Shown: one piece after another, positions 62,259-64,000 of the stretch | How positions within the stretch are numbered: position 1 is the stretch's first letter | How the letters are laid out: every line of letters starts with the position of its first letter | Assembly: GCA_035578155.1 (NCBI GenBank) | Contig: JAPWDM010000008.1 | Coordinates: 25,692,598-25,756,597, forward strand | Length of the DNA stretch: 64,000 nucleotides | Reading direction: 5' to 3' | DNA from: Brachynemurus nebulosus | Taxonomy: Eukaryota > Arthropoda > Insecta > Neuroptera > Myrmeleontidae | Translations under genes and position numbers: made by a program | The notes under the pieces: generated by a model | Databases searched by the model: none | Told to the model about the DNA's origin: nothing | The model's input: the letters and a program-made list of their open reading frames with translations, nothing else

Positions 62259-62449
62259 TACCGCCACCTCGTCGCCGCCGGCAGTACTGGCGGAGGCGGC
62301 CCGCATGGGGCGCGAGACTTGATCGATCCGGATCGGACATAGGTCGGACCGGGCCGGTCCGACCATTGGTCCGATCATTGATCGATCTTTACTCGCGCCC
62401 CATGCGGACCGCCTCCGCCCGTACTGCCGGTGGCGACGAGGTGGCGGTA
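62259..62449. repeat. GC-rich palindrome
   Basis: TACCGCCACCTCGTCGCC at 62259-62276 and its complement at 62432-62449 frame a ~190-bp imperfect palindrome. The arms include GGCGGAGGCGG and GCATGGGGCGCGAG, and the centre is GGTCGGACCGGGCCGGTCC. GC content is far above the surroundings. Half of it plus ~75 bp of flank recurs at 36501-36600, so it is part of a dispersed element. Confidence 0.75.
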
Positions 62450-62559
62450 TTTATTAAAAATTTTCTTTTATGAGCTTGGGTCCAATGTCAAGCTACTGGC
62501 GTACAAGAAAAGTTGTTGTAAGTCATTTGAATAATAACTTGATTTTATATATATATGTT

Positions 62560-62722
62560 ACGGGTAATGTTAGGAGCGTGGGTAAACCTAAGTTTACCCG
62601 GGTAAACCTAGCATTACCCAACACGTTTGGGTAAAGTCCGAAATATAATTAAAATAAATGGTTATTCGGACTTTACCCGTATAAAACTAGGTTTACCCAA
62701 TGTTGACTGGGTAATGTTAGGT
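62560..62722. repeat. inverted-repeat element with GGGTAAACCTA units
   Basis: GGGTAATGTTAG near both ends and GGGTAAACCTA/TAGGTTTACCC in both directions, around a GGGTAAAGTCCGAA/TTCGGACTTTACCC stem. MITE-like; no target duplication identified. Confidence 0.55.
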
Positions 62723-63180
62723 GAATGATGATAATTAATAAAAATAATTTTAACAAAACTGAAATATTTTATTTAAGAAAGTAACAAAATGTGAATTTTT
62801 TGTTCATAAAATATTAAATGCAATAAAATTAATCATTTTTAATGAAATCTTTCAGAACCCATTACGATTAATAGTAAGTCGATAAAAAAAAAAACTGAAA
62901 AATGATTATTATTATTATTATTTTTTTTTTTTTTTTGTAATATTTGGTTACAATTTACAACGAAATTGAATTTTTAAAAGAATATATTTAATTACATTGG
63001 TTTCTGAAAAATTCTTGTAGTTATGTGCATAATTAAAGAAATTTACGAATACTGAACGTGAAGTATATTGTCGTATACGAAATATATTATTTTTTCGCGG
63101 TACTATTCAAATGTTTATGTTAACGCCATCTTCGAGTACGTGGCATATGCGCAGACGTGAATAACGTAGCCAGTGTCAAA
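62723..63180. other. non-coding upstream of integrase gene
   Basis: AT-rich, an A/T homopolymer region at ~62885-62938, no recognisable gene. May hold the promoter of the next gene. Confidence 0.4.
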
Positions 63181-64000
63181 ATGTCGACAGAACAAAGCAC
63201 ACTTACCGCTTTTCAAGAACGTTTTAATTTGAAACTTCAAGAATTAGTGTCTGCAAAGGGATCAAATTGCTTTTATTTTAAAAATGACCAGTATTTACAA
63301 ATGGTTAACTCAGTTAAAAGTGCAAAAGAAGCTAAACCTAAGACTACTTTGCATTACCGGCGTTTGAAACGATTTGACATATGTTGGGTGAGTGGTATAG
63401 AGAAACTTATTGCTCCTGTTGACACAAGTGAAGCTAATATTAAGTACTATGTGAAAAATGATGAGATGTTTGATATATTACATGAAGTTCATTTGGCGGT
63501 TGGGCATGGTGGAAAACACCGCATGGAAAAAGAGTGTAAAAAAAATACAAAAATATAACTCAAGAGGTTATAATGCTCTATTTACGACTATGTGAACCTT
63601 GCCAAAAAAAATTAAAGTCGGCTAAAAAAGGAATCGTAGTCAAACCGATATTATCAAGCGAAATGAATAGTCGTGGCCAAGTAGATTTAATAGATATGCA
63701 GTCTAATCCAGATGGTGACTACAAGTTCATAATGGTCTACCAAGATCATTTAACAAAGTTTGTGCAACTGCGTGCCTTAACTTCGAAACGAGCTGAGGAG
63801 GTTGCCCATAAACTGCTAGATATATTTTATATTTTTGGTGCTCCTTCAATTCTTCAATCAGATAATGGACGGGAATTCGCAAATCACGTGATTGAAGAGT
63901 TATGTTTGATGTGGAGTGGGCTGAAAATAGTCCACGGGAAACCCCGTCACAGCCAGTCCCAAGGAAGCGTAGAAAGAGCAAATCAGGACGTGCAAGATAT
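63181..64000 (+). pseudogene. KRBA2/Ginger-like integrase gene, frameshifted, runs off the window
   Basis: Start ATG 63181 (MSTEQSTLTAFQERFNLKLQ). The first frame ends at 63558, after an integrase H2C2 zinc-binding half (HEVHLAVGHGGKHRMEKEC). A shift in the A-run at ~63537-63545 leads to a second frame with the zinc cysteines (LCEPCQKK), then a DDE core: RGQVDLIDM, ILQSDNGREFAN, GSVERANQD. This architecture is known for KRBA2-type domesticated integrases and for Ginger/GIN DNA transposons related to gypsy integrase. No terminal repeat or RT is in view. The shift suggests a transposon relic rather than a host gene, unless it is a sequencing error. Confidence 0.75.

Noticed and set aside
62567..62700. 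Telomere-like repeats
   Set aside because: GGGTAAACC units occur in both orientations and are not tandem; they do not match insect TTAGG.

Overview
This is an AT-rich invertebrate nuclear window, almost certainly from an insect. Supporting signs are long (AT)n tracts, arthropod-type TATA plus TCAGT core promoters, an env-bearing Ty3/gypsy element, Polinton/Maverick (adintovirus-type) elements, and Tc1/mariner and hAT remnants. A hemipteran such as an aphid is a weak guess. No conserved host gene was recognised. Nearly everything that can be interpreted is mobile DNA, and much of it is nested.

Region by region. (1) 182-466 is a relic of a hAT transposase C-terminus. (2) 784-8293 is a complete errantivirus-like Ty3/gypsy element. 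Its two ~376-bp LTRs are identical by eye, gag, pol and env are open, and it sits in an AT microsatellite with a 4-bp target duplication. (3) 8.4-15.5 kb is largely non-coding. It holds a G-rich minisatellite, a promoter-like block with an acidic repeat ORF (10.0-10.95 kb), and a TA-flanked palindromic MITE whose empty site survives in a tandem copy next to it. (4) 15568-26139 is an old minus-strand gypsy element with env. Its 3' LTR is split by a ~2.1-kb repeat. The stretch from gag to mid-RT is replaced by a foldback-like element, which itself carries a 1.03-kb hAT element with a perfect 8-bp target duplication. (5) 27.75-28.15 kb is a palindromic MITE.

(6) About 28.8-60.05 kb is a decayed outer Polinton. 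On the minus strand it has major capsid protein (MCP), a small ORF, penton, protease and PLA2/pX. On the plus strand it has ATPase, a conserved late protein and integrase. A 5'-truncated LINE with a 12-bp target duplication interrupts its MCP. A second, 19.9-kb Polinton (33731-53622) lies exactly between the outer PLA2/pX and protease genes, with a perfect 6-bp duplication TACTGT. The inner element is itself a mosaic: it carries two diverged left ends (33731-39895 and 39896-45153), each with a terminal repeat, a minus-strand protein of unknown function and a broken PolB 5' half. The rest of PolB is missing and the second PolB is fused tail-to-tail to the integrase. The inner ATPase, 365-aa protein, fibre-like protein, PLA2/pX protein, right-end protein and both left-end proteins remain open. 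PolB, integrase, protease, penton and MCP are broken.

(7) 60.5-61.6 kb carries the C-terminal third of another PolB next to a spliced minus-strand exon pair, perhaps a third Polinton left end. (8) 62.26-62.72 kb has a GC-rich palindrome and a second inverted-repeat element. (9) 63181 to the window end is a frameshifted KRBA2/Ginger-like integrase gene.

In a working Polinton these parts would cooperate as a virus-like module. PolB would replicate the DNA, integrase would insert it, and ATPase and protease would package and mature a capsid of MCP, penton, PLA2/pX and a fibre-like protein. Several essential parts are broken here, so neither Polinton copy looks autonomous. The gypsy element at 784-8293 does look potentially competent.
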